Positions 1 to 9,072 of a stretch of DNA of 64,000 nucleotides are shown here, piece by piece. Both the position numbers and the translations under genes were made by a program. Position 1 is the first letter of the stretch. The number at the start of each line of letters is the position of its first letter. Location of the stretch: positions 13,708-77,707 of the forward strand of contig JBQMYQ010000003.1 of assembly GCA_052173415.1 (NCBI GenBank), written 5' to 3'. The notes below the pieces were generated by a model. That model saw only the letters and a program-made list of their open reading frames with translations. It was not told the DNA's origin and did not search any database. The DNA is from Wolinella sp052173415 (lineage in GTDB: Bacteria; Campylobacterota; Campylobacteria; Campylobacterales; Helicobacteraceae).

Positions 1-1468
1 GCTTGGTGACCTTCGTGCGCTTCTTCTCAAGCGTGCTTTTACTAAGCTCCATGAGCCGCACAAGCTCGCGCATGAGCCCCTCGCGATCGCCCTTAAATCG
101 ATAACCAAGTCGCGCCATGTTAATCGTTACCACTCCGATACTCCCGGTCATCTCCGCGCTTCCAAAGAGCCCGCCCCCACGCCGCAAAAGCTCGCGCAGA
201 TCAAGCTGAAGCCGACAACACATACTCCGCACGGCGTTTGGCTTATAGGCTTCGGGGTTTTCCACTAGATTCCCCGCCTCGTCGCGAATATACTGACTGC
301 CGATAAAATTCTGAAAATAGCTGCTGCCGATTTTCGCCGTGTTCTCAAAGAGCAGATCGGTATTCTCGCCATACCAGTCAAAATCCTCCGTGATATTCAC
401 GGTGGGAATCGGGAAAGTAAAGGGCTGCCCTGTCTTATCGCCCTCCGTCATGACCTCATAATAGGCGCGCACAATCTGCTTCATCTCGGGCAAAAAGTGC
501 TTATAGCTCATCGATAAAAGCGACTGAGCCCCACGCGCTTGCGCAAGCTCCAGCAACGTCCTATCCTCTGTGAGGTCACTAAAGAGATGGATATTCTCGC
601 GCGTGGGAATCTGCTCTTTGAGATCCTCGGGCACGACCCAGTCAATCGTGATATTTGTAAAAGGGCTCTGACCCCAGCGCGCAGGGACGTTTAGATTATA
701 GATGAAGCTTCTAATCGCCTTTTTAATCTCCTTAAACTCCAACTGATCGCGGAAAACATAGGGCGCAAGGTAAGTATCAAAGCTACTAAACGCCTGCGCA
801 CCCGCCCATTCGCTCTGCAAGATTCCTAGGAAATTCGCCATCTGACCCAAAGCCTCGCGGAAATGCTTAGGTGCGCGCGATTCCACACGTCCGCGCACAC
901 CGTTAAAGCCCTCATTAAGGAGTGCGCGCAAGCTCCAGCCCGCGCAATATCCGCTCAAACAGTCCAAGTCGTGAATATGCACATCACCGTTTCGATGCGC
1001 ATACCCCTCCTCGCGACTATAGACGCGATCAAGCCAGTAGTTTGCGATGAGCTTGCCGGCGAGATTATTCACAAGCCCTGCGTTGGAATAGCCCGTGTTG
1101 GCGTTGGCGTTAATGCGCCAATCCTCCTTGTTGATGTATTCCTCGACACTCTGCGTGGAATTCACATAGGTCGTATCTTCGTTAAGCCCCGCGATGTGCT
1201 CACGCTGCATTTTGTGCAGGAATCGGTAGTTCATAAACGACTTCATCACGCTAAAATAGCCCGCTTTATGCAGCTCAAGCTCGATGGAATCCTGAATAGC
1301 CTCCACGCTGTTGAGCTTCTCACGCTTTACCCCCGCGAGCACGCGCGCGAAAATCTCCGTGTCATAATCCGCATTCACACTGCTAAATGCCTTTTTGATT
1401 GCATCCTCGATCTTGAAGGCGGCAAAAGCCTCCCTGCGACCATCACGTTTTAAAATAGACTCGATCAT
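1..1468 (-). CDS. nrdD: Anaerobic ribonucleoside-triphosphate reductase (3' end beyond window)
   Basis: Class III glycyl-radical enzyme that reduces ribonucleoside triphosphates to deoxyribonucleotides without oxygen. About 489 codons are visible from the ATG at 1466-1468. The first ~90 residues (MIESILKRDGRREAF...) are an ATP-cone regulatory domain. The catalytic part follows, with recognisable stretches HIHDLDCLSGYCAGW and FTFPIPTVNIT. The C-terminal glycyl-radical loop and zinc site would lie left of the window, so completeness cannot be judged. The purine-rich stretch GAGAGAGGG precedes the start. It begins 10 bases after a small CxxC protein, probably in one transcript. An activase (nrdG) is not seen here. 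Confidence 0.93.
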   Translation of the reverse strand, partial: MIESILKRDGRREAFAAFKIEDAIKKAFSSVNADYDTEIFARVLAGVKREKLNSVEAIQDSIELELHKAGYFSVMKSFMNYRFLHKMQREHIAGLNEDTTYVNSTQSVEEYINKEDWRINANANTGYSNAGLVNNLAGKLIANYWLDRVYSREEGYAHRNGDVHIHDLDCLSGYCAGWSLRALLNEGFNGVRGRVESRAPKHFREALGQMANFLGILQSEWAGAQAFSSFDTYLAPYVFRDQLEFKEIKKAIRSFIYNLNVPARWGQSPFTNITIDWVVPEDLKEQIPTRENIHLFSDLTEDRTLLELAQARGAQSLLSMSYKHFLPEMKQIVRAYYEVMTEGDKTGQPFTFPIPTVNITEDFDWYGENTDLLFENTAKIGSSYFQNFIGSQYIRDEAGNLVENPEAYKPNAVRSMCCRLQLDLRELLRRGGGLFGSAEMTGSIGVVTINMARLGYRFKGDREGLMRELVRLMELSKSTLEKKRTKVTK

Positions 1469-1478
1469 GACCCTCTCT

Positions 1479-2099
1479 CTATAAGTTTTTATTATCTTTT
1501 CGACACACGATTCTTGCACCGTTGTGTTCGCGTAGCAACTCATGGGAGTTAAGCTCCAAAAGCCCCTGAGCTACGAGATTATCTCGCAATTGATTAAACT
1601 CCTCCTGAGTAATCTCGCCTAGAGTTTTATCCACGAGTTGGTTAAAATCCAATGCGTTCTCCGCGCTAGCTTCCAGACTTAAGGACTCTTTACACAGCGA
1701 GCAGGGCTCAAGCGGACTATCGCGGAAAAATCGCAGCTCCATACCCCCTAGAGAAGTTGTTTTAAAATCAAAGCCGCTCCCCTTGGGAATACTCGCAAGA
1801 AACCTAAAGGAATCCTCTCTCTGCGCTAGGATTTCGCGCACATTCGCACACGGAGCAAAGTGAAAACAAGGCGCACCATGACGCTGAAAATCCGCATCAT
1901 TCATGACCGCCTCGTGAATCATCACGCCCCTAATACGCCCATCATTTAAAAGCGCGAAAATCCGCTCGCCACTTAGCACAATATCCACCCACGGAAGCTC
2001 GATTCCCCCATTTTGTAGCCACTTATCCAAGAAAAACGCGAGCGATTCCCCGCTTTTCTCAAGCGCGTGAATACTCGCACGGAAGATTCCCCCACTCAA
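1479..2099 (-). CDS. Conserved hypothetical protein with a CxxC motif, between gmhA and nrdD
   Basis: Function not recognised. The protein has about 206 residues, is soluble, and has no signal peptide or membrane segment. A single CxxC pair (EPCSLCKES) lies near the middle, with other Cys in HFAPCANVREIL and near the C-terminus (IVCRKDN). A TTG at 2097-2099 overlaps the gmhA stop as TTGA, with GAGGAG upstream, so I prefer it over the upstream TTG at 2129. It ends 10 bases before nrdD. This suggests coexpression with anaerobic ribonucleotide reduction, but a role there is inference only. Confidence 0.7.
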   Translation of the reverse strand: MSGGIFRASIHALEKSGESLAFFLDKWLQNGGIELPWVDIVLSGERIFALLNDGRIRGVMIHEAVMNDADFQRHGAPCFHFAPCANVREILAQREDSFRFLASIPKGSGFDFKTTSLGGMELRFFRDSPLEPCSLCKESLSLEASAENALDFNQLVDKTLGEITQEEFNQLRDNLVAQGLLELNSHELLREHNGARIVCRKDNKNL

Positions 2100-2671
2100 G
2101 ATGCCATACGCTCCTCGACTAGATGACAAAGAATATGCGCGAGCGTGATGTGCATCTCCTGAATGCGGGGCGTATCATGGCTTGGGATCACAAGATTAAT
2201 ATCGCACGATTCATTCATTTTACCCCCATCGCGCCCGCTCATCCCCACGCAAAAGCAGCCGATTTTACGCCCTACTTCAAAGGCTAAGAGCACATTAGGA
2301 GAGTTACCGCTTGTGGAGATTCCCACCAAAAGATCGCCCTTATTTGCTAGAGCCTCCACTTGTCTTGAAAACACGCGCTCATAGCCATAATCATTACCAA
2401 TCGCCGTGAGAGCCGAAGTGTCCGTCGTCAAAGCAATCGCCGCAAGCGCAGGGCGTTCCTTTTTGTATCTTCCCGTGAGCTCCGCAGCGATATGTTGCGC
2501 ATCAGCCGCACTCCCGCCGTTACCAAAAAGCAAAATCTTCCCGCCACATTTCAGACACTCACTCGCCCGCTCCACCACTGCCTGAAGCTGCGGCGTGAGC
2601 TCTGCGAGCGTGCGCTGTGCCGTCTGAATATGAGCGTTTAGCTCTTGTTGGATAAATTCCGTATCTTGCAT
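2096..2671 (-). CDS. gmhA: Sedoheptulose-7-phosphate isomerase
   Basis: First step of ADP-L-glycero-D-manno-heptose synthesis: sedoheptulose 7-phosphate to D-glycero-D-manno-heptose 7-phosphate, in the cytoplasm, for the lipopolysaccharide core. The 191 residues form one SIS (sugar isomerase) domain, with GNGGSAADAQHIAAEL near residue 50 and ISTSGNSPNVL near residue 118. It has the family's normal length. It starts 2 bases after the hldE stop and is the last of four heptose genes (gmhB-hldD-hldE-gmhA), so supply of the whole pathway is coupled. Confidence 0.96.
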   Translation of the reverse strand: MQDTEFIQQELNAHIQTAQRTLAELTPQLQAVVERASECLKCGGKILLFGNGGSAADAQHIAAELTGRYKKERPALAAIALTTDTSALTAIGNDYGYERVFSRQVEALANKGDLLVGISTSGNSPNVLLAFEVGRKIGCFCVGMSGRDGGKMNESCDINLVIPSHDTPRIQEMHITLAHILCHLVEERMAS

Positions 2672-2673
2672 TC

Positions 2674-4101
2674 TTACCCTTTGATTTTTTTCACAATATT
2701 GCTCGTGCTGCGCCCTGCCAAAAACTCAATGAGTCGCACCTCTTTGACGAGTTCGCTGCCCACGACCTCCTTGCCTTCATAATCCTTACCCTTAACCAAA
2801 ACATCAGGCTTCAGGCTCTGAATGAGCTCATAGGGCGTATCCTCGCTAAAAATTACTACATAATCCACCGATTCAAGCGCGGCAAGCACCAAAGCGCGAT
2901 CTTGCTCGCTATTAATAGGACGACCCTCCCCTTTGAGCCTCCGCACGGAATCATCGCTATTTAGCCCCACGATGAGACAATCTCCGAGCTCTTTAGCTTT
3001 TTGTAAATATTGCACATGCCCTGCGTGCAAAATATCAAAACAGCCGTTTGTGAAGACCACTTTTTGCCCGTGCAGACGCAAGGATTCCACGACTTTTTGC
3101 ATTGCCTCTTTGTGCAAAACCCGCTCTTGTGTGTAACCCTCTTGAATTGCGTGCAGATATTTGGCAATCTCCTCATGGGCAGCCGTGGCACTGCCGATTT
3201 TCCCCACGACCACGGCGGCAGCGGCATTTGCAAAAAGCGCGCATTTACGAAGCGGGAATCCCGATGCCAAACCATACGCAAGCGAAGCAATGACCGTATC
3301 TCCCGCGCCCGTGACATCATATACCTCCCGCGCGATCGTAGGAATGCGCTCCACATCCTCTTTAAAAATCGCAATCCCATCTTCACTCAGCGTAATGACG
3401 GAAAATTCCAGCGCGCACATCTCCTTAAGCGCACATAGAGCCTCGCGCAAACTCTCTTCGCCACTAATCTCAATCCCCGTGGATTCCCGCACCTCTTTTT
3501 TATTGGGCGTAAGGAGGCTCGCACCACGGTATTTCGCGTAATCTTTGCCCTTTGGATCGACAAGCACGCGCTTGTTTTTGTTTCTTGCCTCTTTGATGAT
3601 TGCTTGTGTGAGCGAGGGTGTAAGCACGCCTTTTCCATAGTCAGAAAGGATCACAATATCGCATTTATCAATGTTTGAGTGAATAACTTCTAAAAGTCGC
3701 TCCTGTGTGTGGGCGCAAATATCGCCCTTGCTCTCCCAATCCACACGCACGACCTGCTGATTTGAAGCGATGATACGGCTTTTTTTGGTCGTGGGGCGGG
3801 AAGGCTGCACAATGACCCCCGCCAAATCAACCCCAAGGGATTGCAAAATCGCCAAAAGCTCCTCGCCCACGCTATCTTTGCCGATCACTCCACACGCAAT
3901 GACGCAAGAATCAAGCGCGATGAGGTTATTCATCACGTTGCACGCACCGCCAAGGCTCTTGCTCTCACGCTTGACGTCAATCACCTGCACGGGTGCTTCG
4001 GGCGAAATACGCTCACACCCACCCCAGATGTAGTGATCCATCATCAAATCCCCCACGACGAGAATCGTGGGCTTCTTATCCGCGTGAAACGCGCTAATCA
4101 T
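2674..4101 (-). CDS. hldE: Bifunctional heptose-7-phosphate kinase / heptose-1-phosphate adenylyltransferase
   Basis: Two enzymes of ADP-heptose synthesis in one 475-residue chain. Residues 1 to about 320 are a PfkB/ribokinase domain (VGDLMMDHYIWG near the start and the anion-hole sequence DVTGAGDTVIASLAYG). From about 340 there is a nucleotidyltransferase domain with FTNGCFDILHAGHVQYL, the HxGH-type signature. It overlaps hldD by four bases (ATGA), implying translational coupling. The neighbouring phosphatase gmhB removes the 7-phosphate between the two HldE steps. Pathway intermediates are known innate-immune agonists (ALPK1) in Helicobacter. Confidence 0.97.
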   Translation of the reverse strand: MISAFHADKKPTILVVGDLMMDHYIWGGCERISPEAPVQVIDVKRESKSLGGACNVMNNLIALDSCVIACGVIGKDSVGEELLAILQSLGVDLAGVIVQPSRPTTKKSRIIASNQQVVRVDWESKGDICAHTQERLLEVIHSNIDKCDIVILSDYGKGVLTPSLTQAIIKEARNKNKRVLVDPKGKDYAKYRGASLLTPNKKEVRESTGIEISGEESLREALCALKEMCALEFSVITLSEDGIAIFKEDVERIPTIAREVYDVTGAGDTVIASLAYGLASGFPLRKCALFANAAAAVVVGKIGSATAAHEEIAKYLHAIQEGYTQERVLHKEAMQKVVESLRLHGQKVVFTNGCFDILHAGHVQYLQKAKELGDCLIVGLNSDDSVRRLKGEGRPINSEQDRALVLAALESVDYVVIFSEDTPYELIQSLKPDVLVKGKDYEGKEVVGSELVKEVRLIEFLAGRSTSNIVKKIKG

Positions 4102-5099
4102 GCATTTTGCTCATGATAAATTCGCTTAATCTCCTCAGTGTAGCTCTTCACTCCAACTTCTAGTGGGAATCTAGGCTCATACCCCAGCGATTCCCGCGTA
4201 GAGGCAATGTCCGCTTCGGTATGATTTTGGAAAAATTTATAAGGATTCTTGAAATATTCCACTTCAAAATCGCCTAGCTCCGTCTTTAGCGCATTTACGA
4301 TGTCATTATAGGTGCGTGCCACTCCGCATCCGACATTAAAAACACCGCTCTTAAGGGCATTCATCGCGCGGATATTTGCTTGCAACACATCTTGAATATA
4401 GACAAAATCGCGCTTTTGCTCGCCAAACTCAAAAAGTCGCACCTTTTTATCGCGCAGAGCTTGAAGCCCCAGCTGGAGGATCATCGAAGCGGTTTTGCCC
4501 TTGTAAAATTCCCGCTCGCCATAGACATTAAAATATCGCAAGCCCACGATGCAGGAATCGGGATAAAGGCTCATATATCTGTAGGCAAGATGATCCATAG
4601 AGAGCTTGCTAAAGCCATAGACATTCTCGGGAATCTCATTGCTCCCCACGCGATTAGGCGCGGGCGTGTTACCGTATGTGCCTGCACTTGAGGCATAAAT
4701 CATGCGTGCGCCCTTACTCATCGCCAAATCGAGCAGATCCTTAAAGGCATTGGTGTTACTGCGAATCATCAGCTCCTGATTGAGCACCGTCGTATCCGAA
4801 ATCGCCGCCTCATGGAAAATATAGTCGATATTATAATCATAAAGTCGCTTCAGATCTTCGGCGTTATTGATATTCCCCGCGATGATTTCACCGCTAAATC
4901 CGAGCAGATTTTTAAAATGCCCGAGGCTTTTTAGATTCCCGCTAGGGAATCGCTCCTCATTTTGAAAACTATCAAAAACGATCACGCGCGCAGCCTTGTG
5001 ATAGGTGTCAAAATAGTGCGCCAAATTACTTCCGATAAAGCCTGCACCGCCCGTAATTACGATAGTCTTGCCCGCAAGCGTATCTTCGATATATTGCAT
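4098..5099 (-). CDS. hldD: ADP-L-glycero-D-manno-heptose-6-epimerase
   Basis: Last step of the pathway: epimerises ADP-D-glycero- to ADP-L-glycero-D-manno-heptose using bound NADP. Extended short-chain dehydrogenase fold of about 333 residues. The Rossmann motif is TGGAGFIGSN near residue 18, and the catalytic Tyr-x3-Lys is in YGFSKLSMD. The ATG at 5097-5099 has AAGGAG just upstream, so I chose it over the GTG at 5105. It overlaps hldE by four bases. An inverted pair of the dispersed hexamer lies inside the gene at 4934-4951. Confidence 0.95.
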   Translation of the reverse strand: MQYIEDTLAGKTIVITGGAGFIGSNLAHYFDTYHKAARVIVFDSFQNEERFPSGNLKSLGHFKNLLGFSGEIIAGNINNAEDLKRLYDYNIDYIFHEAAISDTTVLNQELMIRSNTNAFKDLLDLAMSKGARMIYASSAGTYGNTPAPNRVGSNEIPENVYGFSKLSMDHLAYRYMSLYPDSCIVGLRYFNVYGEREFYKGKTASMILQLGLQALRDKKVRLFEFGEQKRDFVYIQDVLQANIRAMNALKSGVFNVGCGVARTYNDIVNALKTELGDFEVEYFKNPYKFFQNHTEADIASTRESLGYEPRFPLEVGVKSYTEEIKRIYHEQNA

Positions 5100-5101
5100 T
5101 T

Positions 5102-5668
5102 TCACTCCTTTAAATAGCCACTCTTTTCCAAAAAATTAATAAGCGAGATTAGCGAATTGACAATAAAAGTGGGCTTGTTAGGGCGAGATTCTAGCGCAAA
5201 GCACTCCTCTTGTGCGCCCCCGCTCTCAAACAAGACGCGATGTGCGATATTTGCACCACTCCCCGCCTCAATATCGCTCATTTTATCGCCGATGATAAAT
5301 GAGTGCGCAGGATCAATGCCAAAATCCCCGATCCCCTGCTTAATCATTCCCGAGCGAGGCTTGCGACACATGCAGGAATCGCTCGGTGCATGCGGGCAAA
5401 AATAGATCCCATCAAGCATAAAGCCGAGCTCTTTTTGTAGCGCGTTTTGCATGAAATTTGACAGCCTGATAAAATCCTCAATCCTGTAGTATCCGCGCGC
5501 GATTCCCGACTGATTGGTCGCAAGCAAAAGCAAAAAATCGTGCTCCTTAAAATAGCGCAAAAGAGGGAAAACCCCCTCCATAAACCGCCACTCGCTCTCC
5601 TTATACACATAACCCGTATCGACGTTCATCACGCCGTCTCGATCAAGAAAAAGAGCTCTTCTTAGCAT
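5102..5668 (-). CDS. gmhB: D-glycero-beta-D-manno-heptose-1,7-bisphosphate 7-phosphatase
   Basis: HAD-family phosphatase removing the 7-phosphate between the kinase and nucleotidyltransferase steps of HldE. About 188 residues. The nucleophile motif is FLDRDGVMN at the N-terminus. A zinc-binding Cys/His loop (CPHAPSDSCMCRKP) near the middle is typical of GmhB, and FIIGDKMSDIEAG is the third HAD motif. The ATG at 5666-5668 falls in the last codons of the upstream frameshifted gene. First of the four heptose genes. Confidence 0.95.
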   Translation of the reverse strand: MLRRALFLDRDGVMNVDTGYVYKESEWRFMEGVFPLLRYFKEHDFLLLLATNQSGIARGYYRIEDFIRLSNFMQNALQKELGFMLDGIYFCPHAPSDSCMCRKPRSGMIKQGIGDFGIDPAHSFIIGDKMSDIEAGSGANIAHRVLFESGGAQEECFALESRPNKPTFIVNSLISLINFLEKSGYLKE

Positions 5669-6386
5669 AGCGTGCAACCAAAAAACTTCGGTGTATTCGC
5701 ACCGCTCGGGTCACTTAGGAGATAGTAGCCTTTAAGCAATGTGTAGATTCCAAAGAGAAAAATAAGCAGGGCGGAAATTTTCATAAACACTCCTCTAAGC
5801 GCGCTTTTCTGGGCGATTCCCGTGATGAGTGCAAGGCTGAAAAGCGCGGGAATCGTCGCTAAACCAAACACCCCCATGCTGAGCGCTCCATAAAAGACAG
5901 ACGCGCTGGAAGCGGCACTAAGGGCAAAAAAATAGACTAAACCACAGGGCAAAAAGCCGTTTAAAACCCCTAAAAAATAGAAGCTCGCGCGGGTTTGTGA
6001 GGAGAGAAGCGCGCGGAAGATTTGCGCAAAATGGGGCGAGAAATTTGCTGAAGGCTCAAAATTGGCGAGGATTTTTGGAAAAAATGCAAGGGCGATTCCT
6101 AGGAGTGCCATGGAGATTCCTATTAAGATAAAAGCCATGCACGAGCTAAAGGAGTGATCGCTACCACCGCACCCAAAGCCCCAAAAAAGGCACCCAAAAG
6201 CGTATAAGAGCTCACACGTCCTAGCAAATAGAGCAAGTGAGAACAGAACACGCGAAAAATCGGGGAATCGGGCGAGATTTTGAGGCTTGAATAGGCAAGC
6301 ACAATTCCCCCGCACATCCCCGCGCAATGCCCAAAACTCGCCAAAAACGCGATACTAAAAATAGTGTAAAGATCAAAACTCGCCAA
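5662..6386 (-). pseudogene. Sulfite exporter TauE/SafE-family membrane protein, frameshifted
   Basis: Two overlapping frames make one SafE-type polytopic membrane protein. The first (6386 to 6123) carries FGHCAGMCGGIVLAY, the family's Cys-rich first helix. The second (to 5662) carries LNGFLPCGLVYFFAL and later helices. Reading shifts by -1 near 6130-6133, where the coding strand has TTTT. One more T would give a continuous hydrophobic helix (ARAWLFILIGISMALLG). No slippery heptamer is in phase, so this is a mutation or a sequencing error rather than programmed shifting. The TTG start at 6386 has GGAGGGGG before it. Members of this family are often linked to copper handling and cbb3 oxidase maturation. 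Confidence 0.8.
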
Positions 6387-7128
6387 AATTCCCCCTCCAA
6401 AGCTCTTCGCCAAATCCCACGCCACACAGATAAAGCCCATAGCTTGGCGCGGGCGTGTGCGTGTATCGCTCTTGTGCGCGTAACTGGAGCATAAATTGCT
6501 CAAACGTAATTATGCCCCGATCCAGCTCAAGAAGCGCGCCGATTAAAAGCCGAATCTGCAAGCGCAAAAAGCTATCGCCCGTAATGCGGAAAATCCAGAA
6601 ATCACGGTATTTGTAGAGCTTCGCCGAATAGATCGTGCGCGTGCTGTTTTTCTCGCCGCTGCCATTTTTCTTAAAAAGCGAAAAATCGTGTCGCCCGATA
6701 ATCTTTTGCAATGCCTCTTTTATGAGCGATTCCTGCGTGATTTCTCCGCGGGTAACATAGCGCGCATTAAAGACATGAACCGCACCACTCATGATATAAC
6801 GATAGGTGCGACTGCGCGCTTTAAAGCGAGGATTAAAGAGCGCAGGAGCTTCATAAAGGCGGCGAATGCGAATATGCGGAGCGAGCTTGTGATTGAGCTT
6901 TAAGCAGAGCGATTCTCGCGTGATTTGGTAGGGAATCTCAAAGCTCACCGCCTGATTCCTCGCATGCACGCCCCTATCCGTGCGCCCACTAAAACGCACT
7001 TTGGAGGCGATTCCCATACTGTGCAACGCCGCTTGCAAGCTCGCCTCTATGCTTGGGAATCCATCTTGAGATTGTGAGCCATAAAAGGCGCTCCCATCAT
7101 ATTCGATAAACGCAAGCAAAGTCTTCAT
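6373..7128 (-). CDS. truA: tRNA pseudouridine(38-40) synthase
   Basis: Converts uridines 38-40 in the anticodon arm of tRNAs to pseudouridine. About 251 residues. The catalytic Asp is in FSGRTDRGVHARNQAV near residue 50, and the start MKTLLAFIEYDGSAF is typical of TruA. I chose the ATG at 7126-7128, which shares a base with the stop of lptF (TGATG), over an upstream start inside lptF. The lptF-truA pairing is also found in H. pylori as I recall. The 3' end overlaps the SafE-like gene by 14 bases. Confidence 0.96.
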   Translation of the reverse strand: MKTLLAFIEYDGSAFYGSQSQDGFPSIEASLQAALHSMGIASKVRFSGRTDRGVHARNQAVSFEIPYQITRESLCLKLNHKLAPHIRIRRLYEAPALFNPRFKARSRTYRYIMSGAVHVFNARYVTRGEITQESLIKEALQKIIGRHDFSLFKKNGSGEKNSTRTIYSAKLYKYRDFWIFRITGDSFLRLQIRLLIGALLELDRGIITFEQFMLQLRAQERYTHTPAPSYGLYLCGVGFGEELWRGNFGEF

Positions 7129-8156
7129 CAATAATAAGGGACAATAAAACGACGATAGAGGATATAGCCGAGCAAAAGCCACGCAAAAAAGACGATAGGG
7201 ATTCCCACAAAGGGGAAGTAATTTGAAGCAAAATGCACCAACGTATAGAATGCTCCACTTGCTAAGATGATGTAAAAATAGGAGTAATTTTTGCGAAATC
7301 GCGGGTGCATTACGCCAAAAAGCGGGATAAAAAATAGCGAAGCAAGCGGGAAAAGCGAGACAATAATCGAACTAGAGAGCTTGCGCGTGATACGGGTGCT
7401 GTCATTGATCTGTCCCCAGTAGCCTAGGATTCCCAGCGGACGGTCATGACTTGCGGTGGCAAGATCTCGAATAAGCATGCGCTCATAATCAATACGTTTT
7501 ATGCCCTCTTCCTCAAAATAGGCACTTCCATTAAATAGCGAAAGCTCAAGAGTGCCATCACGATTCTCCACGCGCGCTTCTTTAGCGGTAATAAAGCTCT
7601 CACGCTCCAAATCGCCCATGGAAAACATCACGACATCTTGATATTCGCCCTCCTCTTTGAGTGCGCCCACATACACAAGCCATCCGCCGAGCTTCTGCCC
7701 AAATTCTGCGGGCTTGAGATTGATATTGATGTTGCTTTTTTTAATATCCAAAAACTGATCATACGCCTCATCAGCAAGTGGAGCGAGCGCGAGCGAGACG
7801 ATTAGCAGAAGCAAAAAAACAAGCAATGCTAGAGGAAAAAATAGGCGCACAAGCGAGAGGGGCGCAAACCCAAGAGAGAAAAGCACGGGCAATTCATACT
7901 CTTGGGAGAGCTTTGCAAGCGAGAGGACACAAGCGGCAAAAAAAGTAACGGGAATCGTAAAAAAAAATATCGTAGGAAGCGAATAGGAGTAGAGCTCAAA
8001 AAGCTCAATAAAGCTCATTTTCACGACAAAAGTAACGCCAGCAATCTTGATGAACAAAACTACCGAAGAGATAAAAAAAAGCACGAGAAAAATTGGAAAA
8101 AATAGCTGTGCGAGATTGCCAAAAAGGTATTTTTTCAGACTTTGTATCGAGCTCAT
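7128..8156 (-). CDS. lptF: LptF/LptG-family lipopolysaccharide export permease
   Basis: Inner-membrane permease of the Lpt ABC transporter that extracts lipopolysaccharide toward the Lpt bridge. 342 residues with the YjgP/YjgQ layout: three N-terminal helices (to about residue 120), a periplasmic beta-jellyroll (about 130-250, with LKPAEFGQKLGGWLVYVG) and three C-terminal helices. The start overlaps the prepilin peptidase stop as ATGA. LptF versus LptG cannot be settled from this sequence; the position beside truA favours the H. pylori HP0362-type gene. Confidence 0.88.
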   Translation of the reverse strand: MSSIQSLKKYLFGNLAQLFFPIFLVLFFISSVVLFIKIAGVTFVVKMSFIELFELYSYSLPTIFFFTIPVTFFAACVLSLAKLSQEYELPVLFSLGFAPLSLVRLFFPLALLVFLLLLIVSLALAPLADEAYDQFLDIKKSNININLKPAEFGQKLGGWLVYVGALKEEGEYQDVVMFSMGDLERESFITAKEARVENRDGTLELSLFNGSAYFEEEGIKRIDYERMLIRDLATASHDRPLGILGYWGQINDSTRITRKLSSSIIVSLFPLASLFFIPLFGVMHPRFRKNYSYFYIILASGAFYTLVHFASNYFPFVGIPIVFFAWLLLGYILYRRFIVPYY

Positions 8157-8938
8157 AAAAGTGACTCTAAGTAGAGCTCGAAAAACTCGCTAAAGTAATA
8201 CACCACGAAGGTTCCGAGGGTTAAAAACGGAATAAAAGGCACTTTGGCACGATTCCCCAAAAAGAGCAAAATCACAAGCGCACAAAGTGCAGCCACAAAA
8301 ATAGCCACAAACGCCATCCCTGCGCCAAGAATCGCCCCCATGCTCGCTACAACGATAATATCTCCCTCGCCCATCGCCTCGCGCTTGAGGAGCGATGAGA
8401 GGGCAAAACGCAAAAGCGTAAGTGCGCCTGCGAGGAGTGCCGCTTCTTTAAAATGCTCAAAAAAGCCCTCCAAAGCGGTAAAAAACGGCTCGATTCCCAT
8501 AAAAGGGAAAGAATCGACGTAAGATAACGCCCCATACAAAAGCGCAAAAAAGAGCGCGGAGAAGTTGAGGGAATCGGGGACGAGCTGAGTCTTTATATCA
8601 ATAAGCGAGAGCGCAAGCAAGAGGGCAAAAGCGATAAAAAGTGCAAAAGTCGTGGCAAGGTGGGAATCTTTTGCAAAAATCACAAGGGCTAAAAGCGCGC
8701 CGAAAAGCTCGATGAGCGGATACATAAAAGAGATTTTCTCGCCACAAAAACTGCAACGCGCGCGCAAAAAAAGATACGAAAAGAGCGGAATATTGTGCCA
8801 CCAGTGCAGAGGTGTGCGACATTTTGGACAATGCGAAGCGGGGAAGCAGACACTCTCATCGCGGGGCATACGCACGATTAAGACATTGAGAAACGACCCG
8901 AATAACAGCCCGAAAACTCCGATGATTAGCCACTCCAT
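8153..8938 (-). CDS. pilD: Prepilin peptidase / N-methyltransferase (type IV leader peptidase)
   Basis: Cuts the leader from type IV prepilins and pseudopilins and methylates the new N-terminus. About 261 residues. It keeps the N-terminal methyltransferase region (FGSFLNVLIVRMP), both zinc-site CxxC pairs (CPKCRTPL, CSFCGEKI) and catalytic aspartates (SLIDIKTQLVPD, GEGDIIVVASMGAILG). It is followed by several membrane helices. The ATG at 8938 with AAAGGG upstream is preferred over the GTG at 8944. Its likely substrates include the pilin-like proteins at 14128-15177. H. pylori has no such enzyme, whereas Campylobacter uses one for DNA uptake. Confidence 0.95.
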   Translation of the reverse strand: MEWLIIGVFGLLFGSFLNVLIVRMPRDESVCFPASHCPKCRTPLHWWHNIPLFSYLFLRARCSFCGEKISFMYPLIELFGALLALVIFAKDSHLATTFALFIAFALLLALSLIDIKTQLVPDSLNFSALFFALLYGALSYVDSFPFMGIEPFFTALEGFFEHFKEAALLAGALTLLRFALSSLLKREAMGEGDIIVVASMGAILGAGMAFVAIFVAALCALVILLFLGNRAKVPFIPFLTLGTFVVYYFSEFFELYLESLL

Positions 8939-9072
8939 ACGCACCCTTTGTCAAAACTTAAAGAAGCTCTAATTTTACAAAAAGCTTGCTAAGCCGTGAA
9001 TTAACTGGTAAAGCATGCGCTATTTTGATAAAATCGGGTCTGAGAATTACAAAATTATCATAAGGATTCCTA

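Noticed and set aside
863..1453. 196-codon open frame on the + strand
   Set aside because: It is antisense to nrdD, which has full family similarity; this frame has no recognisable features.
6120..6190. Programmed -1 ribosomal frameshift in the SafE-like gene
   Set aside because: No X-XXY-YYZ slippery heptamer in the right phase and no clear downstream structure.
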